DNA of 11,042 nt from Bacteroides_E sp964528875 (GTDB taxonomy: Bacteria > Bacteroidota > Bacteroidia > Bacteroidales > Bacteroidaceae). A program made the position numbers and the translations under genes. Shown here piece after piece: positions 1-6,133 of this stretch. How positions within the stretch are numbered: position 1 is the stretch's first letter; every line of letters begins with the position of its first letter. The stretch covers positions 1 to 11,042 of the forward strand of contig CAZGUI010000079.1 of NCBI GenBank assembly GCA_964528875.1, in the 5' to 3' direction. The notes under the pieces were generated by a model. The model saw only the letters and a program-made list of their open reading frames with translations. It did not search any database and was not told where the DNA came from.

Positions 1-352
1 CTTGTTGGTAAGGATAGTAGGCTACTAAGTCTATTTTCTTCCCTTCAGGGTAGTGGATTGCATCAGAAGTAGTAAAAACTCCGTTGCCTTCTGTAGTTAC
101 AAAGGCTTGATTCTCCAACTCGCTTAACAAACCTTGACTCCAAGTCTGATTCGTCTCTTTCCCAAAAACACCAATTTGATCCCCGTCATCCCAAGAAGTA
201 CCCGAAACACGTGTGGTTGTATGAACTTCACCAACCAGTTGAATCGGTCGTTTATTCTTCGATAACGGCTTATCATCACTCTCACTCTGACAACCTACCA
301 CAATGAGTAGTAGCATAAAAAAAGAGAGAAGGTTAATTCTGTTTAATTTCAT
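1..352 (-). CDS. Fimbrillin-like (Mfa-like) surface lipoprotein, N-terminal part
   Basis: Partial gene running off the left edge; 117 codons are visible from the ATG at 352-350. The protein starts with a short basic segment (MKLNRIN), a hydrophobic stretch to about residue 20 and a lipobox VVGC with the lipidated Cys at 21. The residues after it, QSESDD, resemble the acidic export signal that sends Bacteroidetes lipoproteins to the cell surface. Further on, TRVSGTSWDDGDQIGVF (about 47-63) and YPEGKKIDLVAYYPY (about 101-115) are the pattern of fimbrillin-like lipoproteins (Mfa-like family): a Thr-Arg start, a W-x-x-G-D-x-I-G-V-F core and a closing A-Y-Y-P-Y. Such proteins form, cap or anchor fimbriae, or are orphan surface lipoproteins; the window does not show which. 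The next gene, pfkB, lies beyond 770 bases of non-coding DNA, so it is probably transcribed separately. I found no convincing -7 box in front of it. Confidence 0.85.
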   Translation of the reverse strand, partial: MKLNRINLLSFFMLLLIVVGCQSESDDKPLSKNKRPIQLVGEVHTTTRVSGTSWDDGDQIGVFGKETNQTWSQGLLSELENQAFVTTEGNGVFTTSDAIHYPEGKKIDLVAYYPYQQ

Positions 353-1012
353 AGATTAAATATTTTCGTTTTTAACAAAAAAATGATTCTTAAATATAAT
401 CAAATGCTTTAAGCTTATAGAATAATAACAGTATATTTATTCTTAATCTGTTTTTATATTCTAAAAATTCTGTACACTATAATGTACATTCAAAAAACAA
501 GCCTATGACTGTTTTTACTAAACAATGTTTGTGTCTTAATTGTTTAGTTTTCCTCTTTTATTTCTATATTCCTGACAAAGTAATAAATTCTATTTTACAT
601 AAAGGTGTATTTTATAATACATTATAATGACATTTTTTCTTTTAATTCTTGTGAAAAAAAAGTGCGAAAAGAGCATGTTAAGTACGTTTTATTGCAACAG
701 TTTTGTTAGAAAAAACTTTCAGTATGAAGAGTAGAAGTCTTTCAGTGATGTGCTTTTATTTTTACAAGGCCTAAAATGAAACTCCAAAGCGAGTACTGCT
801 TGTTTTTAGCACTCTGCGTTTTTACGTTGAAAACAAAAGATGCAGAGCTACACCTGATCTTTTTTGTTTTTTCTATTAAGAGGAAAGTATAAACCTATGA
901 CTAAATGGTAATCTTAATACTAATAATATAAGGTGTAGTAAGAAAGAAAAAAGAAGTGAGAAAAAACAAGAAGAGTACAGTCTTTTTTATCCCCGTTTTC
1001 TTTGAGTAAAAC
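353..1012. other. Long AT-rich intergenic stretch without a recognisable gene
   Basis: About 660 bases between the fimbrillin-like gene and the palindromic repeats carry no ORF with a recognisable product. It holds a few small dyads: TGTAC/GTACA arms at 471-475 and 484-488, TGTATT/AATACA at 606-621, the larger hairpin at 812-847, and a direct pair CTTTCAGT at 716-723 and 739-746. I see no tRNA or known riboswitch. It may hold the leader and promoter of the fimbrillin-like gene or an unannotated small RNA, but the sequence alone does not decide. Confidence 0.6.
812..847. other. Predicted 12-bp hairpin followed by a T-rich run
   Basis: CTCTGCGTTTTT at 812-823 pairs with AAAGATGCAGAG at 836-847: twelve consecutive pairs including two G-U pairs, closing a 12-nt loop. 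On the plus strand a T-rich tract starts at 860, about 12 nt beyond the stem. That gap is too long for a standard intrinsic terminator, but the structure could be the 3' part of a small RNA. No TAnnTTTG promoter is visible in the 110 bases upstream on the plus strand. Existence of the stem is seen; any role is inference. Confidence 0.35.
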
Positions 1013-1071
1013 AAGGTCTTAGACCGACACCCCCTCGGTCCTAGACCGAAGGGCCTTCGGTCTAGGACCGA
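1003..1071 (-). terminator. Possible transcription terminator of the LOG-SIS-pfkB operon
   Basis: Read on the minus strand downstream of pfkB, the strong 37-base hairpin (1071-1035) is followed by a short GGTC-TAA-GACC stem (1025-1015) and then TTGTTTTAC (1014-1006). The position, about 50-110 bases after the stop codon, fits a terminator. The T-run is interrupted and directly follows only the weak stem, so this is a suggestion and not a textbook intrinsic terminator. Confidence 0.35.
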
Positions 1072-1100
1072 AGGGTGCTCAGTCCTAGACCGATGAAATG
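1013..1100. repeat. Four tandem 22-bp units of a GC-rich near-palindrome
   Basis: Four units start at 1013, 1035, 1057 and 1079, exactly 22 bases apart. Each is a 15-mer near-palindrome plus a 7-base spacer: AAGGTCTTAGACCGA, TCGGTCCTAGACCGA, TCGGTCTAGGACCGA and TCAGTCCTAGACCGA. Units 2 and 3 are exact reverse complements, so together they form a 37-base perfect hairpin (18-bp arms, centre G1053) at 1035-1071; CACCC and GGGTG just outside can extend it past a small bulge. Each unit can also fold alone (TCGGTC/GACCGA around CTA). The block is far more GC-rich than its surroundings. It starts 24 bases past the pfkB stop. Confidence 0.85.
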
Positions 1101-1123
1101 TCTCGTTTACAGTTTCTTCGCAA

Positions 1124-2071
1124 TTAATATAAAAATCGCTGAGAAGAACCCAATAAATACTCATTGGCAAAGAGCTGAGAAATGGAATTTGAGTAGTCTT
1201 TGCATACCTCTGAAGAGAATAAAAGGGCATAGTTCATTAGTCTATCCCATTTGTTCTCCGAAAGGTTATAGAGCTCTTCCAAACCAATATTTTCTTTTAA
1301 TAAGCCATAGATAATTCCTGCATTGAAATTATCGCCTGCCCCTATGGTGCTTACCGGAGTGATTTGTGGAGGAGTATAACTCTTTTCAATGTGAGCACTG
1401 TATAATGTCACCTCTTTTGCACCCGATGTGCAAATAAAATTGGGGCAATAGAATTTAATTTTATTTCGATAGATATCCTGTGGAATAGATAGATCGTACA
1501 TATTCTGAAAGTCGGTAACCGACCCTCTTACCACATCGGCATATTCCAAATTCTCAATAAAAGAGGCATTTAGTCGCAAAGCCTCCGATTGATGAGTACT
1601 TCTAAAGTTAGGATCGTAATAAATTATCGCTTTTTTTTCTTTAGCCAGTTGGAGTATATCTTTTGTTTTCTCTCTTAATACTGGGTTCAACGCATAATAC
1701 GAACCAAAGAGCACAATGTCGTCGGCTTCAATCTCGGGTAAATCCACATAAAGCTTTTGATGTGTGTAATCTTTATAATATAAGAAACTAGGATCTTCCT
1801 TTTCCGATAGAAAGGCTAAAGAAATAGGTGATTTTTGTTCGTTGTTCCAACAAATGTAATCGGTATCAATGTCGTTTTGTTTCATAAAGTTATGTATGAT
1901 AGTACCCACTTTATCTTTCGATAACTCGCCAATAAAGCTAACTTTAGCACCTAAACGGCTCAATGATAACAGCCCATTAAAAATTGAGCCACCGGGAACG
2001 GCAGCTGCAATTTCATTTTCGTTAAAGAGAATATCTAAAATCGTTTCTCCAATTCCTATTACTTTCCGCAT
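1124..2071 (-). CDS. PfkB/ribokinase-family carbohydrate kinase
   Basis: A 315-residue cytoplasmic sugar kinase of the PfkB family; members transfer the ATP gamma-phosphate to a hydroxyl of a sugar or sugar phosphate. Visible family features are the N-terminal substrate-binding PGGSIFN (26-32) in a segment with the family's first signature, YYDPNFR (151-157, the D-x-N-x-R element), and STIGAGDNFNAG (241-252), the second signature with the anion hole GAG and the presumed catalytic base Asp247. Length is usual for the family. The start codon lies inside the end of the SIS gene (13-base overlap), which suggests translational coupling. It is the last gene of a three-gene operon and is followed by the palindromic array. 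The substrate cannot be read from the sequence; fructokinase-like or ribokinase-like annotations would both be guesses. Confidence 0.93.
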   Translation of the reverse strand: MRKVIGIGETILDILFNENEIAAAVPGGSIFNGLLSLSRLGAKVSFIGELSKDKVGTIIHNFMKQNDIDTDYICWNNEQKSPISLAFLSEKEDPSFLYYKDYTHQKLYVDLPEIEADDIVLFGSYYALNPVLREKTKDILQLAKEKKAIIYYDPNFRSTHQSEALRLNASFIENLEYADVVRGSVTDFQNMYDLSIPQDIYRNKIKFYCPNFICTSGAKEVTLYSAHIEKSYTPPQITPVSTIGAGDNFNAGIIYGLLKENIGLEELYNLSENKWDRLMNYALLFSSEVCKDYSNSISQLFANEYLLGSSQRFLY

Positions 2072-2667
2072 AAACCTCTTGATTTTTCACCCAAATAGCC
2101 ACCGTGGTGACGTTTGGCATAATCTTGCGAGTTAAAACCTGTTTTCTTCATGGTTTGTACCACCAAAATGTCACCAATAACCGTCATTGTGGTAGTTGAA
2201 GTGGTAGGAGTCAGCGAAAGTACACAAACCTCTTCCGGATTTCCTGTACCTAAGCATACATCGGCCTCTTTGGCCAAAGGACTGTCTGTGTTGCCTGTAA
2301 TTACAATAAACTTCAAATCTGGGTTCAAGTTGTGAGCTAAATGAGTCAGCTCAATAATCTCCCGGGTCTTTCCTGAGTTGGAGATGAGAAGTAATAAGTC
2401 GTTTTCTTGAAAAATACCCAAATCACCGTGTTGAGCTTCACTGGGATGTAAAAAAACCGCCGGAATACCTGTAGAGCAGAAAGTAGTTGCAATGTTCATG
2501 GCTATTTGTCCGGCTTTACCCATACCCGAGGTTACCAGTTTTCCTTTTTTTTGATGAACTTGTTCTACAATAAGTGAAACTGCTTTTTCATAATTATCCG
2601 TAATCGGAATATTAAGTACCGCTTGCGCTTCTTGGTGTAGTAAATCTTTTATCTCTTCTTGTTGCAT
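2059..2667 (-). CDS. Single-domain SIS sugar-phosphate isomerase (KdsD/KpsF-like, probable arabinose-5-phosphate isomerase)
   Basis: A 202-residue SIS (sugar isomerase) protein. The order of motifs matches the KdsD/KpsF/GutQ group: TSGMGKAGQIA (46-56) with Lys51, FLHPSEAQHGDLG (72-84), SNSGKTREI (96-104), EEVC (145-148), PTTSTT (154-159) and RHHGGYLG (186-193), where His187 and Glu146 line up with catalytic residues of KdsD. The two C-terminal CBS domains of E. coli KdsD are absent. SIS-only arabinose-5-phosphate isomerases are known from Bacteroides, where the product feeds Kdo synthesis for lipopolysaccharide. I infer the same role, interconverting ribulose 5-phosphate and arabinose 5-phosphate; automated pipelines often name such proteins 6-phospho-3-hexuloisomerase. 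It follows the LOG gene by 13 bases and overlaps pfkB by 13 bases. Confidence 0.9.
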   Translation of the reverse strand: MQQEEIKDLLHQEAQAVLNIPITDNYEKAVSLIVEQVHQKKGKLVTSGMGKAGQIAMNIATTFCSTGIPAVFLHPSEAQHGDLGIFQENDLLLLISNSGKTREIIELTHLAHNLNPDLKFIVITGNTDSPLAKEADVCLGTGNPEEVCVLSLTPTTSTTTMTVIGDILVVQTMKKTGFNSQDYAKRHHGGYLGEKSRGLCGK

Positions 2668-2680
2668 ATTTTTGGTTGCT

Positions 2681-3214
2681 TTAATCTATTGCTGCTATTA
2701 ATTCTTCCAGGTTATCTACCGAAATCAAGTACATAGATAAGGGATGACGTAGAAGATGTTGCTTTTCCAAATTTTCTAAAAAACGAATTAAGGGGTCGTA
2801 AAACCCATTACTATTATATAAAATCACTTTTTTATGATGATACCCTAAGGTGGCTAGTCCCATTACGTGAAAAATTTCGTCTAAAGAACCTATGCCTCCG
2901 GGTAATGCTATGATAGAATCTGATTTTTCCAGTAGAATATCTTTTCGATCGCTTAGACTTTGTGTATAAATCTTCTCTTGAGGTAATGTACTTTCTTTTG
3001 CTGTACCTTTTAAGAAATCAGGTATAACTCCAATTATTTTACCGTTGTTTTGATGTGTGGCTTCCGATAAGTCTCCCATAAGCCCAACATTGGCTCCTCC
3101 ATAAACTAAAGTATAGTTATTTTTTCCTATCCAAGTTCCTAGTTGTTTGGCTATTGCTGTGTATTGACTATCTACACTTGTTGAAGCCGAACAAAAAACA
3201 CCAATTTTTTTCAT
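2681..3214 (-). CDS. LOG-family (TIGR00730) nucleoside 5'-monophosphate phosphoribohydrolase
   Basis: A 177-residue Rossmann-fold protein of the LOG (Lonely Guy, also called lysine decarboxylase-like) family. Such enzymes cleave the N-glycosidic bond of nucleoside 5'-monophosphates, releasing a free base (cytokinin in plants and some microbes) and ribose 5-phosphate. Seen here: the N-terminal IGVFCSAS (4-11), VYGGANVGLMG (37-47), the SDRK arginine element (88-91) and LPGGIGSLDE (104-113). The last is the family signature PGGxGTxxE with Ser110 in place of the usual Thr and Glu113 kept. The length is typical of the short bacterial type. It is first in the operon with the SIS and PfkB genes (13-base gap). 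The natural base is unknown in this group; a true lysine decarboxylase role is unlikely. Confidence 0.92.
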   Translation of the reverse strand: MKKIGVFCSASTSVDSQYTAIAKQLGTWIGKNNYTLVYGGANVGLMGDLSEATHQNNGKIIGVIPDFLKGTAKESTLPQEKIYTQSLSDRKDILLEKSDSIIALPGGIGSLDEIFHVMGLATLGYHHKKVILYNSNGFYDPLIRFLENLEKQHLLRHPLSMYLISVDNLEELIAAID

Positions 3215-3240
3215 TCAGTATCTAGCGTTCATTGAGTATG

Positions 3241-3248
3241 CAAATATC
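3241..3248 (-). promoter_or_regulatory. Possible -7 box for the LOG-SIS-pfkB operon
   Basis: On the minus strand this reads GATATTTG, one mismatch from the Bacteroidetes -7 consensus TAnnTTTG, and lies 26 bases before the LOG start. A TTG on the minus strand at 3267-3265 is only about 16 bases upstream, closer than the usual 19-21. It is weak but well placed. Confidence 0.4.
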
Positions 3249-3282
3249 CATATAATAATAGAAACAACCATAAGTTTTATTG

Positions 3283-3290
3283 TATTTTTG
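3283..3290 (+). promoter_or_regulatory. Bacteroidetes -7 promoter box for the M16 peptidase gene
   Basis: TATTTTTG is a perfect match to TAnnTTTG and lies 26 bases before the ATG at 3317, giving a leader of about 20 bases. No clear -33 TTTG is visible at the usual distance. It sits in the divergent gap opposite the LOG operon. Confidence 0.55.
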
Positions 3291-3316
3291 CAATTCATTC
3301 TAAATCCGATTTGTCT

Positions 3317-4537
3317 ATGTTTTATAACCGATATACGCTCCCTAACGGACTTCGCATCATTCACCAGAGCAATCAATCAAATGTTACTTATTGTGGTTTT
3401 GCTGTGAATGCAGGTACTCGCGATGAGGCTGATAACGAGTTGGGGCTGGCTCATTTTGTGGAGCATCTAATTTTTAAGGGAACCCAAAAGCGTAGGGCTT
3501 GGCACATTTTAAACCGAATGGAGAATGTGGGTGGAGACCTGAATGCCTTTACCAATAAAGAGGAGACTTTGATCTACTCCTCCTTTTTGAATACTCATTT
3601 TGAACGTGCTGTCGAGTTATTGGTAGATATTGTGTTTCATTCCACTTTTCCACAACAGGAAATAGATAAAGAGGTGGATGTGATCCTAGATGAAATTCAA
3701 TCGTATAATGATACACCTTCCGATTTAATTTTTGATGATTTTGAAAACATGGTTTTTAGAGATCACCCCTTAGGTCGTTACATATTGGGAGATGCAGTTG
3801 TTTTATCTCATATTCAGAGTGCTGATGCTAGGCGTTATACCTCCTCTTTTTATCAGCCGGGCAATATGGTCTTTTTTGTTTTAGGTGGAGTGGATTTTAA
3901 GAAAGTAGTTTCTCTTCTGCAAAAGTACTTTAAGGGTATACCCAATCATTCCGTTAAATTAAACCGCAAAGCACCGGAAGCATATATTCCATACAGGCTT
4001 ACCAAAGAGCAAGATACCAACCAAGCTCATGTGATGATTGGTGCTCCTTCTTATTCCATGTTAAACCCTAAACGAATAGGGTTATCTTTGTTGAACAATG
4101 TATTGGGTGGGCCGGGAATGAATAGTAAGTTGAACTTGGAATTAAGAGAGCGTAAAGGGTATGTCTATAATGTGGAATCCAACCTTTTGACTTTTACCGA
4201 TTCCGGCTTATTTAATATCTATTTCGGTACGGATTTCAAGAATCGTGATCATTGTGTGGAGTTAACGCTGAAGGAGTTGAGTAAAATGCGTAATGAAAAG
4301 ATGACCAGCATTCAGCTATCGCGAGCCAAGAAGCAACTGATGGGACAACTCGGTGTAGCCGAAGATAATAACGAGAGTCGTGCTTTAGGAATGGGACGCG
4401 CTTTTTTACATTTAGACGACTACAAACCGTTAAATCAAATCTATGAGGAGATAGAGAATTTACAACCGTCCTGCTTACTAGATGTTGCCAACGAGGTATT
4501 TGCAGAAGATCAACTCTCTGTATTGTATTATGAGTGA
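3317..4537 (+). CDS. M16-family zinc metallopeptidase (processing-peptidase-like)
   Basis: A 406-residue peptidase of family M16 (pitrilysin / mitochondrial processing peptidase-like). The inverted zinc motif HxxEH is HFVEH at 46-50, and the third zinc ligand is probably Glu126 in LDEIQ, 76 residues later as in processing peptidases. The N-terminal half carries LPNGLRI (8-14) and AGTRDE (32-37), the usual entry to the domain. The C-terminal half has LRERKGYVYNVES (276-288), the R-x-x-x-x-Y/GxxY element that completes the active site across the clam-shell. No signal peptide is seen, so it should be cytoplasmic. I start at ATG 3317 (MFYNRY); a TTG two codons upstream is in frame but less likely. 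The gene is monocistronic and converges on wbqC with a 13-base gap. Its substrate is unknown. Confidence 0.93.
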   Translation: MFYNRYTLPNGLRIIHQSNQSNVTYCGFAVNAGTRDEADNELGLAHFVEHLIFKGTQKRRAWHILNRMENVGGDLNAFTNKEETLIYSSFLNTHFERAVELLVDIVFHSTFPQQEIDKEVDVILDEIQSYNDTPSDLIFDDFENMVFRDHPLGRYILGDAVVLSHIQSADARRYTSSFYQPGNMVFFVLGGVDFKKVVSLLQKYFKGIPNHSVKLNRKAPEAYIPYRLTKEQDTNQAHVMIGAPSYSMLNPKRIGLSLLNNVLGGPGMNSKLNLELRERKGYVYNVESNLLTFTDSGLFNIYFGTDFKNRDHCVELTLKELSKMRNEKMTSIQLSRAKKQLMGQLGVAEDNNESRALGMGRAFLHLDDYKPLNQIYEEIENLQPSCLLDVANEVFAEDQLSVLYYE

Positions 4538-4550
4538 TGGGCTGTATTGC

Positions 4551-5186
4551 CTATAAATAATAAATAGCTTCCGGCCCTTTATGAAAAAGTAAATCCAATA
4601 TACTTAGATTGGGAAGAAAACCTGTTTGTTGGCTAAATACCTGATAGTAAGGTTTGATTTGAAATTGTGGGTCGTGTTGAGCCACTTCTTTTTTGGGATG
4701 AATCACCTCTCTAAAGTCCAATTCATTTGCTAAGAAATTAAAACGATACTCTTCTGTAAACTGTATATTGGGTTGGATGTGAATTAATGAGCAAATCAGT
4801 TCTTGCAGTTTAAGGTTAAAGTCGAATAGATAGGTATACATATTCTCATAGAATGGTTGAAACAACTCTTTATAATGCTCGTAATAGGGAGTATTATTGT
4901 AGGAAGACTCTATGGCTTTCCAATGCAAATGTCTCCAATTGCCATGATTGGATATCTTCACCTCTTTCATCTCTATTTTTGGCGTAGAAGGCTTTATGGT
5001 GGGAACCGTTAATGTAATACTTCCTTGTGGTCCGGAAATGATACATCGGTTGCGATACGTTTGTTTAATGTAATTATCGTGTCTCTCAATATATATTGAA
5101 GCGTATTTGTACAGTTTGCTGTAATATTGAATGGGAGCTAAATAAGCTGATGTTAAATAGATCGTTTGTTCAGTGTGCTTACACAT
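4551..5186 (-). CDS. WbqC-family protein
   Basis: A 211-residue protein of the WbqC family (named after a gene in O-antigen loci; biochemical role unproven). Recognisable features are the start TSAYLAPIQYY (12-22), then ERHDNYIKQTYRNRC (34-48), a strand-rich LTVP segment (58-61), and a core NWRHLHWKAIESSYNN (82-97) followed by YYEHYKELFQPFY (100-112), which is the most conserved part of the family. There is no signal peptide or membrane segment, so it is probably cytoplasmic. It is the last gene of the dapB-lepB-lepB'-wbqC unit, 17 bases after the second signal peptidase gene. The position suggests an envelope or polysaccharide-related role, but this is context only. Confidence 0.88.
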   Translation of the reverse strand: MCKHTEQTIYLTSAYLAPIQYYSKLYKYASIYIERHDNYIKQTYRNRCIISGPQGSITLTVPTIKPSTPKIEMKEVKISNHGNWRHLHWKAIESSYNNTPYYEHYKELFQPFYENMYTYLFDFNLKLQELICSLIHIQPNIQFTEEYRFNFLANELDFREVIHPKKEVAQHDPQFQIKPYYQVFSQQTGFLPNLSILDLLFHKGPEAIYYL

Positions 5187-5203
5187 GGTTTAAGTTTTTG
5201 TTT

Positions 5204-6133
5204 TTAGCGTACTCGCTTAAAAAATCGATTCCACCGATAACCTTTGAAAGGATTTGAATTGGGCTCTTTGGATAGCCAAATGAAGAACGCCTTTCCTATG
5301 ATGTGATCGTGAGGAACAAAGCCAAAAACACGAGAATCGGATAGGTTTAATGAGTGATTGCTACTCATCCAGTAGTAATCTTTAGAAAAACTGCACTCTT
5401 TTACCCATTGAGCGTTTACAAAGAGAGAATCATTTTTAATCTCTGCTTTCTTTTTCTCGTGTAGAATTAATGTATTCTTTAATAAAGTAATGTTCCAAGG
5501 CTTAACTTCTATTTTGATTTTTTTTCCGGGAACTACCAGAGGATAGGTTTCTTGTGCTTGTTTGGCAGGTTTAAGCCAAATTTTATTTCCTATTTCTTGG
5601 GTAATCAAGTAATACTCGTATTGGCTAAATGAACTGAAGAGGTTGAGACTGTCTGTTCCCAACTTAATAACAGGGGTAAGGCCAAGTTTAAGCACCACAG
5701 AGTCTAGTTCATTCGAGTGTTTTTTGGGGTAAGAGTAGAGTTGTATTTGGTCGGGATTGCTACTTCCCGGATTAAAATATTGATATAGAGAATCTACCCA
5801 TATCGTATCACCCGGAGCCCCGGTGCATCGATTAATAAAGGTTTCTTTGTTGGCTAAATTTTTCTTGTTTGTGTTTGCAGGATTGTTGAAAACAACAATC
5901 TCCTCTTTGTGAACAGGGCGTGTACGCCAGCGACGATAAGGAAAAATTGAAAGTTGAGGAAGTCGAAGTCCATAACTCCATTTGTTAACTAGAATTCGAT
6001 CTCCATGCCAAAGGCTATTTTCCATTCCCTGAGAGGGAATGGAGTAGGGGGAGCAGACAAAAGTACGAAGCAATACTACGACTAATAGTATTACACCTAA
6101 AAAGATTAATATGTATGCTCCTCTCTTTTTCAT
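5204..6133 (-). CDS. Signal peptidase I-like protein lacking catalytic residues (LepB pseudoenzyme)
   Basis: A 309-residue S26-family protein with one N-terminal membrane segment (about 6-23) and the family boxes in order. The residues for catalysis are missing: box B reads IPSQGMENS (32-40), so Gly36 stands where the nucleophilic Ser sits just before Met; box D reads FINRCTGAPGD (99-109), so Asn101 replaces the general-base Lys; box E reads WMSSNHSLNLSDSR (255-268) instead of MGDNR-x-NS-x-DSR. The fold elements GDRILVNKWSYG, APGD, DSR, GFVPHDHIIGKA remain. I therefore infer an inactive paralogue that keeps the structure, perhaps a partner or regulator of the active enzyme upstream. Its ATG overlaps the stop of that gene (TAATG), so the two are translationally coupled. 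The long insert between boxes D and E resembles that of the neighbour, which points to an old duplication. The frame is intact, so this is not a decayed pseudogene. Confidence 0.88.
   Translation of the reverse strand: MKKRGAYILIFLGVILLVVVLLRTFVCSPYSIPSQGMENSLWHGDRILVNKWSYGLRLPQLSIFPYRRWRTRPVHKEEIVVFNNPANTNKKNLANKETFINRCTGAPGDTIWVDSLYQYFNPGSSNPDQIQLYSYPKKHSNELDSVVLKLGLTPVIKLGTDSLNLFSSFSQYEYYLITQEIGNKIWLKPAKQAQETYPLVVPGKKIKIEVKPWNITLLKNTLILHEKKKAEIKNDSLFVNAQWVKECSFSKDYYWMSSNHSLNLSDSRVFGFVPHDHIIGKAFFIWLSKEPNSNPFKGYRWNRFFKRVR

Noticed and set aside
680..689. AAGTACGTTT resembles the inverted repeats of Bacteroides invertible promoters
   Set aside because: It is one mismatch from the half-site I recall, but no matching inverted partner was found on the other side of the possible fimbrillin promoter, so no invertible segment is supported.
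893..901. CCTATGACT also occurs at 502-510
   Set aside because: A 9-base match without further similarity around it is likely chance in a stretch of this length.
1013..1100. CRISPR array
   Set aside because: The repeated part is a 15-base palindrome with 7-base spacers of fixed length; CRISPR repeats and spacers are longer and no cas gene is present.
901..1230. Open frame of 109 codons on the minus strand across the palindromic array
   Set aside because: It overlaps the end of pfkB in another frame, runs through the repeats and shows no family likeness.
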